Positions 6,971 through 14,342 of a DNA stretch of 14,857 nucleotides are shown one piece after another (positions within the stretch are counted from its first letter, which is position 1; every line of letters starts with the position of its first letter). This stretch comes from an uncultured Bacteroidales bacterium (GTDB lineage Bacteria; Bacteroidota; Bacteroidia; Bacteroidales; Bacteroidaceae). The notes below the pieces were generated by a model, which ran no database searches, was not told where the DNA came from, and saw only the letters and a list, made by a program, of their open reading frames with translations. Location: contig CALBKR010000180.1 of the NCBI GenBank assembly GCA_937896105.1, forward strand, positions 1 through 14,857, in the 5' to 3' direction. Both the position numbers and the translations under genes were made by a program.

Positions 6971-9900
6971 ATGAAACAGTACAAAATCTGGAACAATGCC
7001 TTAGGATGGTTCACATTCCTAATCGCAGCATTGACCTACTGCCTTACAGTAGAGCCCACAGCAAGCTTCTGGGATTGCCCGGAGTTCATTCTATCGGGCA
7101 ACAAACTCGAGATAGGACACCCGCCCGGTGCACCGTTCTTTATGCTCACTGCCAATTTCTTCTCAATGTTTGCCAGCCCCGAGAATGTGGCATATATGGT
7201 GAATATTATGTCGGCACTGCTCAGCGCCGCAGGCATACTGTTCCTCTTCTGGAGCATCACACACCTGACAAGGAAGATTATCGTAGGCAACAGCCGGGTT
7301 ATAACAAAGAGCCAGATGATAACCATTTTCAGTGCAGGTATCGTTGGCGCATTGGCATATACCTGGAGCGACACATACTGGTTCAGTGCTGTCGAAGGTG
7401 AGGTATACAGCTACTCGTCGCTGTTCACCGCCGTAGTGTTCTGGCTTATCCTGAAATGGGAAGAAGATGCCGATTCACCACATAGCGACAGATGGCTCGT
7501 GCTCATAGCATACCTTGTAGGCCTCTCCATAGGTGTCCACCTTTTGAACCTGCTCTGTATCCCCGCCATCGTACTTGTTGTCTATTACAAGAAAAAACCG
7601 AACGCCAGTTTCTGGGGGTCGATGTTGGCACTCGCAGTCTCGGCAGTTATTGTAATGATTGTGCTATACGGTATCGTTCCTGGTGTCGTAAAGGTTGGCG
7701 GATGGTTTGAGCTGCTCTTTGTAAATGTGCTCGGGTTGCCGTTCAACACAGGACTGTATGTATATATATTTGCTATCTTCGCCACACTTGTTGCAGGTAT
7801 ATACTGCAGCGAGAAGGGCAAGAGCCAAAAACTTGTTGCAGGCCTGTTCACACTGGCAATTGCACTGCTTGGCATACCTTTCTACGGCAACAATGTAGCA
7901 ATAAGCATCCTGATAGGAGTCATTGTTATGAGTGCAATTTTTATAATCGGGACGAAATACACTACAAACTACAAAGGAGGAACCGTCACAAAGAGATATC
8001 TTATAAAACGAAGGGGATTCAACACATCTTTCCTTTGCCTGCTGCTCATTATGATAGGCTACTCGTCCTATACTCTCATAGTAGTGCGCTCGGCAGCAAA
8101 CACCCCGATGGACCAGAATTCTCCCGAGGACATCTTTACACTCGGCTCTTACCTCAACCGCGAGCAGTACGGCACACGTCCGCTCTTCTACGGCGAGGGC
8201 TTCGATTCAGAGGTAAAAAGGAACAGCAACGGCGAGGCCGAATTTGACAAGACAAGCCCGATATATATGCGTGTCGAGAAGAAGAACCCGACCGACCCCG
8301 ACAAGTATGAGATTATAGACTACAACAAAGAGTACAAATATGTACAGAATATGCTCTTCCCACGTATGTATAGCCCCGACCACGCCGGCGAATACGAAAG
8401 ATGGATAGGAAGAGGCATAACAAACACCGAGGAAGCCAAGTACCCCGACTTAAGAGAAAGACAGGGCAAGCCATCTATGGTCAAGGTTCCGACCCTGATG
8501 GACAACCTCAGTTTCTTCTTCAACTACCAGGTGAACCATATGTACTGGCGCTACTTTATGTGGAATTTCGTAGGGCGTCAGAACGACATACAGAACAACT
8601 ATGGCGAGCCGGAGTATGGCAACTGGATAACCGGAATACCGGTAATAGACGATATGCGCCTGGGCGACCAGAGCAAATTGCCCGATTCCATCAAGGATAA
8701 CAAGGGCAGGAATGTCTATTTTGCGCTTCCTCTGATACTTGGCCTGATAGGTATCGCCTGGCAGCTGCTCAACGGGCGCAAGGGTAAGCAACAGTTCAGC
8801 ATTGTATTGCTGCTGTTCTTTATGACCGGCCTTGCTATTGTGCTCTACCTGAACCAGACACCGATGCAGCCACGTGAGCGCGACTATGCATACGCAGGCT
8901 CGTTCTACGCATTTGCCATCTGGATTGGTATGGGAGTTGCAGGCATTGCCCAGTGCGTGAACAAGCTGTTGGAGAGAAGAGGCAGCGATGGGAACAAGGC
9001 CGAAACGGCAAGCATTGTTGCCAACAGCATTGTGGGTGTATTGTGCCTGCTTGTTCCACTGCAGATGGTATCGCAGACCTGGGACGACCACGACCGCAGC
9101 GGCCGCTATGCCTGCCGTGATTTCGGACAGAACTACCTGAACACCCTGCCCGACGAAGGTTGCCCGATAATCTTCACCTGTGGCGACAACGACACGTTCC
9201 CGCTGTGGTATAACCAAGAGGTTGAGCAGGAACGTACCGACACTCGTGTCTGCAACCTTTCGTACCTGCAGACCGACTGGTACATCGACCAGATGCGTCG
9301 CCCGGCATACGATTCACCGTCTCTGCCGATAACTTGGGATAGAATAAACTATGCAGGCAACACCAATATGGTTGTATATGTGGTTCCTATGGAGGAATTC
9401 ATAATGGAGTACCGTAATATCTTCCCCGAAAAATTCGACAATGCGTTCGGGAGCAACCCGTTCGAGATGAACAAGATTACCAAGCATTGGATACTCGAGG
9501 CAAATGCAACAAACAAATCCGAAGCCCGCAAATTGGTGGATGAAATCATAACATTATACGAAAGGGCACTAAACGAGGGACGCTCAGCGAGAGACCGCAT
9601 TGAGCTGCCAAGAAGCATCATCCCCTGCGAGAAACTATATATTCCCATTGACTCGGCAGCTGTGATGCGTTCAGGTATGATTATACCTCAGGAGTATATC
9701 GATGGAATGCCCGAATATATGGAAATCGATATATCGGACAAGGGAGCACTCTACCGCCACGAACTTATCCTCTTCGATATGCTTGCCAACGCAAACTGGG
9801 AGCGCCCATTGTATATGTCAATGACAGTAGGTGATTCGAACTACCCGGCGGTACTGAAGAAGTTCTTTGTACACGAAGGACTTGCATACCGCATAACACC

Positions 9901-10762
9901 GTTCGACTGGAGTAAATTAGGTTTCGACACAAAGAGCGGAGACCACCCTGTTGACATCGACCGCTTCTACGACAATGTAATGAACCGTTTCAAGTGGGGT
10001 GGCATAAAGGAGTATAAGGACTACTACGCCGATGAGACAGTACGCAGGATGATATACACCCACCGCAACCTTGTGTCGCAATTGGCTGTTGAGATGCTAA
10101 ACAGTGAGGAACCCAATGAAAAAGTCATCGCTCTGCTCGAAAAGGTATACAAGGAACTCCCGAGCGAGACAATTCCGTACGATGCCTTGAAAGATAACTC
10201 AATAGCCCTTGCAGATATCTACAACTATATCTACGACAAGCAGAAAGACCATAGCGACTATATCAGAGAGATAAAATCTGATATTGAAAATAACGGGTCA
10301 AATGCGAGCGATAGCCAGAAGGTGTTAGAGATGCTGCAAGAGAACTACCTTGGAGATGAGACTCTAAAGCTTCTCGATAAACGCAAAGAGGAGATTTCCG
10401 GTGCCATTTTCAAGGACGAACTGGAGCACCTGACTTGGTACAACTCTATTGATGCAAAGAACATTGACGACAGGATGCTATACCACCGTGTGTCATTAGC
10501 GGCACACGCCTGGAAGATGCTCAACGACGGAGCCTATAAGACCGCCGGCAGAGATAAACTTGTAAATACATTGTGCGACCTGCTGAACAAAGAGATCACA
10601 CTTTTAGAAAAGATCCGCAACAAGAGTACCAGGGATATGAAGATGTTGGTTTCAAGGAGTATCTATACCGAGCTCGACGATATTGGCCTTACTGATGCAG
10701 AAATGAAAAAGATTGAAACGTCTTTGCGAAAGTTTTACAGAATGATTCAAAAAGACAAATAA
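6971..10762 (+). CDS. DUF2723-family polytopic membrane protein, probable GT-C glycosyltransferase (TMEM260-related)
   Basis: The product has 1263 residues. The N-terminal half is a multi-helix membrane domain, first helix at about residues 10-29 and last at about 683-703. Its first loop holds the DUF2723 hallmark TVEPTASFWDCPEF (acidic Asp35, Glu38) followed by LEIGHPPGAPFF (HPPG at 50-53). Such an acidic pair in the first outer loop is typical of GT-C enzymes that use lipid-linked sugars. A later loop has NQTPMQPRERDYAYAGSFYAF. Residues from about 705 on form a roughly 550-residue soluble domain with TCGDNDTFPLWYNQEVE, probably periplasmic. Human TMEM260, which shares DUF2723, is a protein O-mannosyltransferase; transfer of sugar to exported proteins is therefore the best inference, not shown here. 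I prefer the ATG at 6971 (MKQYKIWNNALGW), since family members begin so; the ATG at 6929 would add 14 residues. The deacetylase gene follows 7 bases after the stop. Confidence 0.85.
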   Translation: MKQYKIWNNALGWFTFLIAALTYCLTVEPTASFWDCPEFILSGNKLEIGHPPGAPFFMLTANFFSMFASPENVAYMVNIMSALLSAAGILFLFWSITHLTRKIIVGNSRVITKSQMITIFSAGIVGALAYTWSDTYWFSAVEGEVYSYSSLFTAVVFWLILKWEEDADSPHSDRWLVLIAYLVGLSIGVHLLNLLCIPAIVLVVYYKKKPNASFWGSMLALAVSAVIVMIVLYGIVPGVVKVGGWFELLFVNVLGLPFNTGLYVYIFAIFATLVAGIYCSEKGKSQKLVAGLFTLAIALLGIPFYGNNVAISILIGVIVMSAIFIIGTKYTTNYKGGTVTKRYLIKRRGFNTSFLCLLLIMIGYSSYTLIVVRSAANTPMDQNSPEDIFTLGSYLNREQYGTRPLFYGEGFDSEVKRNSNGEAEFDKTSPIYMRVEKKNPTDPDKYEIIDYNKEYKYVQNMLFPRMYSPDHAGEYERWIGRGITNTEEAKYPDLRERQGKPSMVKVPTLMDNLSFFFNYQVNHMYWRYFMWNFVGRQNDIQNNYGEPEYGNWITGIPVIDDMRLGDQSKLPDSIKDNKGRNVYFALPLILGLIGIAWQLLNGRKGKQQFSIVLLLFFMTGLAIVLYLNQTPMQPRERDYAYAGSFYAFAIWIGMGVAGIAQCVNKLLERRGSDGNKAETASIVANSIVGVLCLLVPLQMVSQTWDDHDRSGRYACRDFGQNYLNTLPDEGCPIIFTCGDNDTFPLWYNQEVEQERTDTRVCNLSYLQTDWYIDQMRRPAYDSPSLPITWDRINYAGNTNMVVYVVPMEEFIMEYRNIFPEKFDNAFGSNPFEMNKITKHWILEANATNKSEARKLVDEIITLYERALNEGRSARDRIELPRSIIPCEKLYIPIDSAAVMRSGMIIPQEYIDGMPEYMEIDISDKGALYRHELILFDMLANANWERPLYMSMTVGDSNYPAVLKKFFVHEGLAYRITPFDWSKLGFDTKSGDHPVDIDRFYDNVMNRFKWGGIKEYKDYYADETVRRMIYTHRNLVSQLAVEMLNSEEPNEKVIALLEKVYKELPSETIPYDALKDNSIALADIYNYIYDKQKDHSDYIREIKSDIENNGSNASDSQKVLEMLQENYLGDETLKLLDKRKEEISGAIFKDELEHLTWYNSIDAKNIDDRMLYHRVSLAAHAWKMLNDGAYKTAGRDKLVNTLCDLLNKEITLLEKIRNKSTRDMKMLVSRSIYTELDDIGLTDAEMKKIETSLRKFYRMIQKDK

Positions 10763-10769
10763 GAGAGCT

Positions 10770-11381
10770 ATGTTCATTGAGCAAGTACCCGGTTTTGTAC
10801 GAAACCTCTTCCCGAAGGCACTGTGGAGGATGAACCCCGATGAGAAGGCTGTATACCTGACCTTCGACGATGGCCCCATCCCCGTCATCACCCCTTGGGT
10901 GATAGACCTCCTCGGGCGCTACAACATAAAGGCCACATTCTTTATGGTAGGCGACAATGTGCACAAGTTTCCACAGGAGTTTATGCAGGTTGTAGAGAAC
11001 GGGCACAGGGTAGGCAACCACACCTTCAACCATCTCAAAGGGCTGTTCACCGGCACAAGGGAGTATATCGAGAACGTAGACCAGGCCGATGCCTTCATAC
11101 ACAGCAACCTGTTCCGCCCGCCTCACGGTATGCTGCGCCGCAAGCAGTATATCGAATTGAGCAAGCGCTACCAGTTTGTGATGTGGGACCTTGTGACACG
11201 CGACTACAGCTTCCGCCTCTATGGCGAGGATGTACTTGCAAATGTGAAGAAATTCGTGCGCAACGGCTCAATCATCACATTCCACGACTCGATGCGCTCG
11301 GAGAGCAATCTCAAGTACGCCCTGCCACGCTCAATAGACTGGCTGCTGGAGCAGGGATACGAATTCAAGGTTTTCAAATGA
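10770..11381 (+). CDS. Polysaccharide deacetylase (NodB homology domain, carbohydrate esterase 4)
   Basis: This 203-residue protein is little more than the catalytic NodB domain. All its motifs are visible: TFDDGP (31-36, with the metal/catalytic Asp pair 33-34), GNHTFNH (82-88, metal ligands His84 and His88), FRPPHG (115-120), MWDL (138-141) and ITFHDS (169-174, His172). Family enzymes remove N- or O-acetyl groups from amino sugars or peptidoglycan using a divalent metal. There is no signal peptide or membrane anchor, so as written it would act in the cytoplasm, unlike the exported peptidoglycan deacetylases; a cytosolic or lipid-linked sugar substrate is possible. RPPHG has His where RPPYG is more usual. 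It begins 7 bases after the DUF2723 stop with a purine-rich aagagag ahead of its ATG, and its stop overlaps the queG start. Co-expression is near certain; the substrate is unknown. Confidence 0.88.
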   Translation: MFIEQVPGFVRNLFPKALWRMNPDEKAVYLTFDDGPIPVITPWVIDLLGRYNIKATFFMVGDNVHKFPQEFMQVVENGHRVGNHTFNHLKGLFTGTREYIENVDQADAFIHSNLFRPPHGMLRRKQYIELSKRYQFVMWDLVTRDYSFRLYGEDVLANVKKFVRNGSIITFHDSMRSESNLKYALPRSIDWLLEQGYEFKVFK

Positions 11382-12295
11382 TGAGCAAGAGTGAGATTAC
11401 CGCATATATCAAAGCCGAAGCCCTGCGCCTCGGCTTTGATATATGCGGTATTGCAAAAGCAGCACCTGTACATAACGGAGTAGCTGCTGCATACAACAGC
11501 TGGCTCCAAGAAGGGAAGCACGCAACAATGCAGTATATGCAACGGAACTGCGAAAAGCGGCTCGACCCCACACAGCTTGTACAGGGATGCAGAAGCATAA
11601 TAGTTGTGGCGATGAACTACGCTCCCAAACAGCAGATAGAAGGTATTGCAAACTATGCCCAAGGAAAGGATTACCACAAAGTGGTAAAGGACAGGCTGTT
11701 TATGCTGCTACAAAGCATCAACAGCGTGTGTGAGGTACAAGGCCGCGCATTCTGCGACTCGGCACCGGTACTCGAACGCTATTGGGCAAGAGAGGCCGGT
11801 ATCGGATACATCGGGCGCAACAGACAGCTGATTATCCCCGGAAAAGGTTCGAACTTCTTTCTTGGCGAACTGCTTGTAGACATAGAACTATGCTACGACA
11901 GCCCCGAACAGCGCAACCTATGCGGCAACTGCACCAAATGCATAGACAACTGCCCGGGCGGTGCACTGAACGAAAAAGGACTAGATGCCAACAAATGCCT
12001 ATCCTATCTGACAATAGAAAACCGCGGGGAACTACCTGAAAACATCGGTGAAATGATGGGAAATTGCTTCTACGGATGCGACAGATGCCAGGCAGTATGC
12101 CCGCACAACAAATTCTCGACCCCAAACGACACCCCCGAACTGCAACCAAGTGAAGCACTGCTTAAGATGACAGCCGAGAGGTGGCAGGCGCTTACAGAAG
12201 AAGAGTATAAAACCCTTTTTGCAGAGAGCGCTGTGGAGCGTTGCGGATATGAGCAGCTAGTGCGCAACATCAGGGCAAGAAGACAAAACGGGTAA
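11378..12295 (+). CDS. queG: Epoxyqueuosine reductase QueG
   Basis: QueG performs the last step of queuosine synthesis, reducing epoxyqueuosine to queuosine in the wobble position of GUN tRNAs with cobalamin and two [4Fe-4S] clusters. The 305-residue product shows the family core: DSAPVLERYWAREAGIGYIGRN (Asp127 is the expected catalytic acid), then GSNFFLGELL, a first ferredoxin-like cluster motif CGNCTKCIDNCP (Cys182, 185, 188, 192) and a second, CFYGCDRCQAVCP (Cys230, 234, 237, 241), with Cys207 between. It lacks the C-terminal HEAT-like extension of longer QueG proteins, as short forms do. The start is the first of two tandem ATG codons (11378 and 11381); it overlaps the deacetylase TGA by 4 bases, implying translational coupling. 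The frame is open further upstream to 10895, but that part overlaps the deacetylase and is not QueG-like. A perfect 21-bp inverted repeat lies at codons 7-25. Confidence 0.95.
   Translation: MMSKSEITAYIKAEALRLGFDICGIAKAAPVHNGVAAAYNSWLQEGKHATMQYMQRNCEKRLDPTQLVQGCRSIIVVAMNYAPKQQIEGIANYAQGKDYHKVVKDRLFMLLQSINSVCEVQGRAFCDSAPVLERYWAREAGIGYIGRNRQLIIPGKGSNFFLGELLVDIELCYDSPEQRNLCGNCTKCIDNCPGGALNEKGLDANKCLSYLTIENRGELPENIGEMMGNCFYGCDRCQAVCPHNKFSTPNDTPELQPSEALLKMTAERWQALTEEEYKTLFAESAVERCGYEQLVRNIRARRQNG
11398..11450 (+). repeat. Perfect 21-bp inverted repeat inside the start of queG
   Basis: Bases 11398-11418 are exactly complementary to 11430-11450, with an 11-base loop (agccctgcgcc). The RNA could form a very stable hairpin whose foot lies 20 bases after the first base of the queG start codon, at the edge of an initiating ribosome. 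The encoded peptide (TAYIKAEALRLGFDICGI) is normal for a QueG N terminus, so the symmetry is laid on top of functional coding sequence. The arms are in matching codon phase: the minus strand spells TAYIKAEA...GFDICG as well. No T run follows, so it is not an intrinsic terminator. Function unknown. Confidence 0.9.
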
Positions 12296-12352
12296 TGTTG
12301 CATATAAATCATAAATATCTCAGCAAAAATATCAGCATATTCTATTTTTTTG

Positions 12353-12360
12353 TAATTTTA
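12353..12360 (+). promoter_or_regulatory. Candidate -7 box for nadB
   Basis: TAATTTTA at 12353-12360 matches the Bacteroidota -7 consensus TAnnTTTG except for the last base. It follows a run of seven T, but no TTTG-like -33 box is found 19-21 bases upstream. It lies 66 bases before the nadB ATG, in the 131-base gap after queG. A small stem ctcg-agaa-cgag (12365-12376) follows in the presumed leader. The gap length argues for a separate promoter; the exact site is uncertain. Confidence 0.3.
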
Positions 12361-12426
12361 CCACTCGAGAACGAGGTGAGCCAGTAAACCAAGAACCTAA
12401 CCCACCCCGGAAAAACAGAGGTTATT

Positions 12427-13995
12427 ATGGTCAAGAAATTCGATTTTCTCGTTATTGGTTCCGGTATCGCCGGAATGAGTTTTGCACTGAAGGTTGCCGA
12501 CAAAGGCAAGGTCGCACTCGTGTGCAAGACAACACTTGAGGATGCCAACACCTATTTTGCACAGGGAGGCGTAGCGTCGGTAACAAACCTGCTGGTCGAC
12601 AATTTCGACAAGCACATAGAGGACACGATGATTGCCGGCGACTGGATAAGCGACCGTGCGGCAGTCGAGAAGGTGGTGCGCGAAGCACCGTCACAGATAC
12701 AAGCGCTCATTGACTGGGGTGTCGATTTCGACCGCAACGAGAAGGGCGAGTTCGACCTGCACCGCGAGGGCGGACACTCCGAGTTCCGCATCCTTCACCA
12801 CGCCGACAACACCGGCGCCGAGATTCAGGAATCGCTCATAAAAGCTGTGCGCAAGCACCCCAATATCACAATTTTCGATAACCATTTCGCCATTGAGATA
12901 CTTACCCAGCACCACCTGGGCATTGAGGTGACACGCCAGACACCCGACATCGAGTGTTACGGAGCATACGTCCTTGATATTTCCACCAACGAGGTGTACA
13001 CCTTCCTGAGCAAGGTAACACTTATGGCAACAGGCGGCTGTGGAGCCGTATACAAGACCACCACCAACCCGCTTGTGGCAACCGGCGACGGCATAGCAAT
13101 GGTATACCGCGCTAAAGGCACCGTAAAGGATATGGAGTTCGTGCAGTTCCACCCCACCGCTCTCTACAACCCGGGCGACAGGCCGTCGTTCCTCATCACC
13201 GAGGCTATGCGTGGCTATGGAGGCATACTGCGCACCATCGACGGCAAGGAGTTTATGCACAAATACGACCCTCGCCTCTCCCTTGCACCGCGCGACATTG
13301 TTGCCCGTGCCATCGACAACGAGATGAAGACCCGCGGCGACGACCACGTCTACCTCGATGTCACCCACAAAGACCCCGAGGAGACCAGACGCCACTTCCC
13401 AAATATTTACGAGAAATGCCTCTCATTGGGTATTGACATAACAAAAGACTATATACCTGTCGCTCCGGCTGCACACTATCTTTGCGGCGGAATAAAAGTA
13501 GACCTCAATGCAGCATCGAGTATCCACAGGCTATATGCAGTTGGCGAATGTTCCTGCACAGGCCTGCACGGCGGCAACCGCCTGGCAAGCAATTCGCTCA
13601 TCGAGGCTGTGGTATATGCCGACGCCGCTGCAAAGCACTCACTTGAGCATTTCGAGGGTTACAGCTACCGCGAGGATATCCCCGAGTGGAACGACGAGGG
13701 CACAAAGATGAACGAAGAGATGGTGCTCATTTCACAGGATGCCAAGGAGGTGCAGCAGATTATGAGCACATACGTGGGCATTGTGCGCACCGACCTGCGC
13801 CTGAAGCGCGCCTGGAACCGCCTTGACCTTCTTTTCGAGGAGACTGAGGAGCTCTTCAAACAGAGCGTGGTGAGCCGTGAGCTTTGCGAGTTGCGCAATA
13901 TAATAAATGTGGGCTATCTTATTATGCGCCAGGCAATGGAGCGCAAAGAGAGCCGCGGCCTGCACTACAACATCGACCACCCGAAACAAGCATAA
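12427..13995 (+). CDS. nadB: L-aspartate oxidase NadB
   Basis: NadB oxidises L-aspartate to iminoaspartate with FAD, the first step of de novo NAD synthesis; NadA then makes quinolinate. The 522-residue product has the usual length. It shows the FAD-binding GSGIAG (residues 11-16), TYFAQGGVAS, HREGGHS (112-118), QFHPT (His242), LAPRDIV (Arg289), PAAHYLCGGI (His350) and GLHGGNRLASNSLIEA (Arg385). His242, Arg289, His350 and Arg385 line up with the E. coli NadB substrate-site residues, separating it from the fumarate reductase and succinate dehydrogenase relatives. The C-terminal helical domain (VGIVRTDLRLKRAWNRLD) is complete. The ATG at 12427 is preceded by cagagg six bases away, one of the few Shine-Dalgarno-like sites in the window. 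nadA and nadC are not adjacent here. A strong terminator follows the stop. Confidence 0.97.
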   Translation: MVKKFDFLVIGSGIAGMSFALKVADKGKVALVCKTTLEDANTYFAQGGVASVTNLLVDNFDKHIEDTMIAGDWISDRAAVEKVVREAPSQIQALIDWGVDFDRNEKGEFDLHREGGHSEFRILHHADNTGAEIQESLIKAVRKHPNITIFDNHFAIEILTQHHLGIEVTRQTPDIECYGAYVLDISTNEVYTFLSKVTLMATGGCGAVYKTTTNPLVATGDGIAMVYRAKGTVKDMEFVQFHPTALYNPGDRPSFLITEAMRGYGGILRTIDGKEFMHKYDPRLSLAPRDIVARAIDNEMKTRGDDHVYLDVTHKDPEETRRHFPNIYEKCLSLGIDITKDYIPVAPAAHYLCGGIKVDLNAASSIHRLYAVGECSCTGLHGGNRLASNSLIEAVVYADAAAKHSLEHFEGYSYREDIPEWNDEGTKMNEEMVLISQDAKEVQQIMSTYVGIVRTDLRLKRAWNRLDLLFEETEELFKQSVVSRELCELRNIINVGYLIMRQAMERKESRGLHYNIDHPKQA

Positions 13996-14015
13996 TACAC
14001 AGCAATATATACAAG

Positions 14016-14047
14016 AAGCCCTTTGGACAAGACCCGAAGGGCTTTTC
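14016..14047 (+). terminator. Intrinsic terminator of nadB
   Basis: Bases 14016-14026 (aagccctttgg) pair with 14034-14044 (cccgaagggctt) as an 11-bp stem with one G-U pair and a 7-base loop; the stem is followed by ttttctatt. It begins 20 bases after the nadB stop. This is a classical rho-independent terminator and cleanly separates nadB from purH. Confidence 0.88.
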
Positions 14048-14251
14048 TATTACCTCAGCAATTGCCACAATTGAAAATATTGGAGAGATTTTTGGGGTAT
14101 ATAAACACGAGAGAGATAGATAACGTTGAGTATTACAACATTTAGGAAGCATTTTCTTAAACAAAAACGACCTACAAGATTTTTAAATATTTTATCTTTT
14201 ATTGTTGATAAATAAGGCATTGTTTATAGTGTAAAATCGGACAAAAAAAGT
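14048..14251 (+). other. AT-rich intergenic stretch, no gene supported
   Basis: Between the nadB terminator and the purH promoter lie about 200 AT-rich bases. The only open frame of note is on the minus strand, 14220 down to 14050 (56 codons, ATG to TAA); its product resembles nothing I recognise and it runs into the terminator region, so I do not call it. A small symmetric element, caattg-cca-caattg, is at 14059-14073. Nothing else is seen; the region may contain upstream regulatory DNA for purH. Confidence 0.5.
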
Positions 14252-14259
14252 TAACTTCG
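14252..14259 (+). promoter_or_regulatory. Candidate -7 box for purH
   Basis: TAACTTCG at 14252-14259 follows a run of seven A and matches the TAnnTTTG consensus at all but one fixed base; it is identical to the element ahead of priA. No good TTTG lies at the -33 position. The eight-base palindrome ttcgcgaa (14256-14263) overlaps the box and the likely start, and could be an operator. Transcription from here would give a leader of about 75 bases before the purH ATG. Confidence 0.4.
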
Positions 14260-14269
14260 CGAAAGAATC

Positions 14270-14289
14270 GGGGATTCCGCCCCATTTTT
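14270..14289 (+). promoter_or_regulatory. Short GC hairpin followed by T run in the purH leader
   Basis: gggg (14270-14273) and cccc (14280-14283) can pair around the loop attccg, followed by attttt. The arrangement looks like a tiny terminator or attenuator just inside the predicted purH transcript. Four pairs is short, so this may be chance. Confidence 0.25.
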
Positions 14290-14342
14290 ACAGCCAAGTC
14301 ATTTATATTCAACAGAATAAACAACAAAATATCAGAATAGAC

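Noticed and set aside
8450..9217. Minus-strand frame of 255 codons opposite the DUF2723 gene
   Set aside because: It is antisense to a conserved membrane domain, with no motif and no promoter.
10895..11377. Upstream extension of the queG frame
   Set aside because: The 161 extra codons overlap the deacetylase in another frame, are rich in Arg/Gln/Pro and carry no QueG homology; the QueG domain starts at 11378.
11398..11450. The queG inverted repeat as a DNA inversion (phase-variation) switch or intrinsic terminator
   Set aside because: The arms are only 11 bases apart, so inversion would change almost nothing; no invertase gene is nearby and no T run follows.
12691..13395. Minus-strand frame of 234 codons opposite nadB
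   Set aside because: It is a shadow of nadB, lying across its conserved substrate-site motifs.
13884..14123. Plus-strand frame of 79 codons spanning the end of nadB and the terminator
   Set aside because: It overlaps nadB in another frame and runs through the strong terminator hairpin.
14050..14220. Minus-strand 56-codon open frame in the nadB-purH gap
   Set aside because: It is low complexity, resembles no family I know, lacks a promoter or ribosome site, and abuts the nadB terminator. An open frame of this length is not rare by chance.
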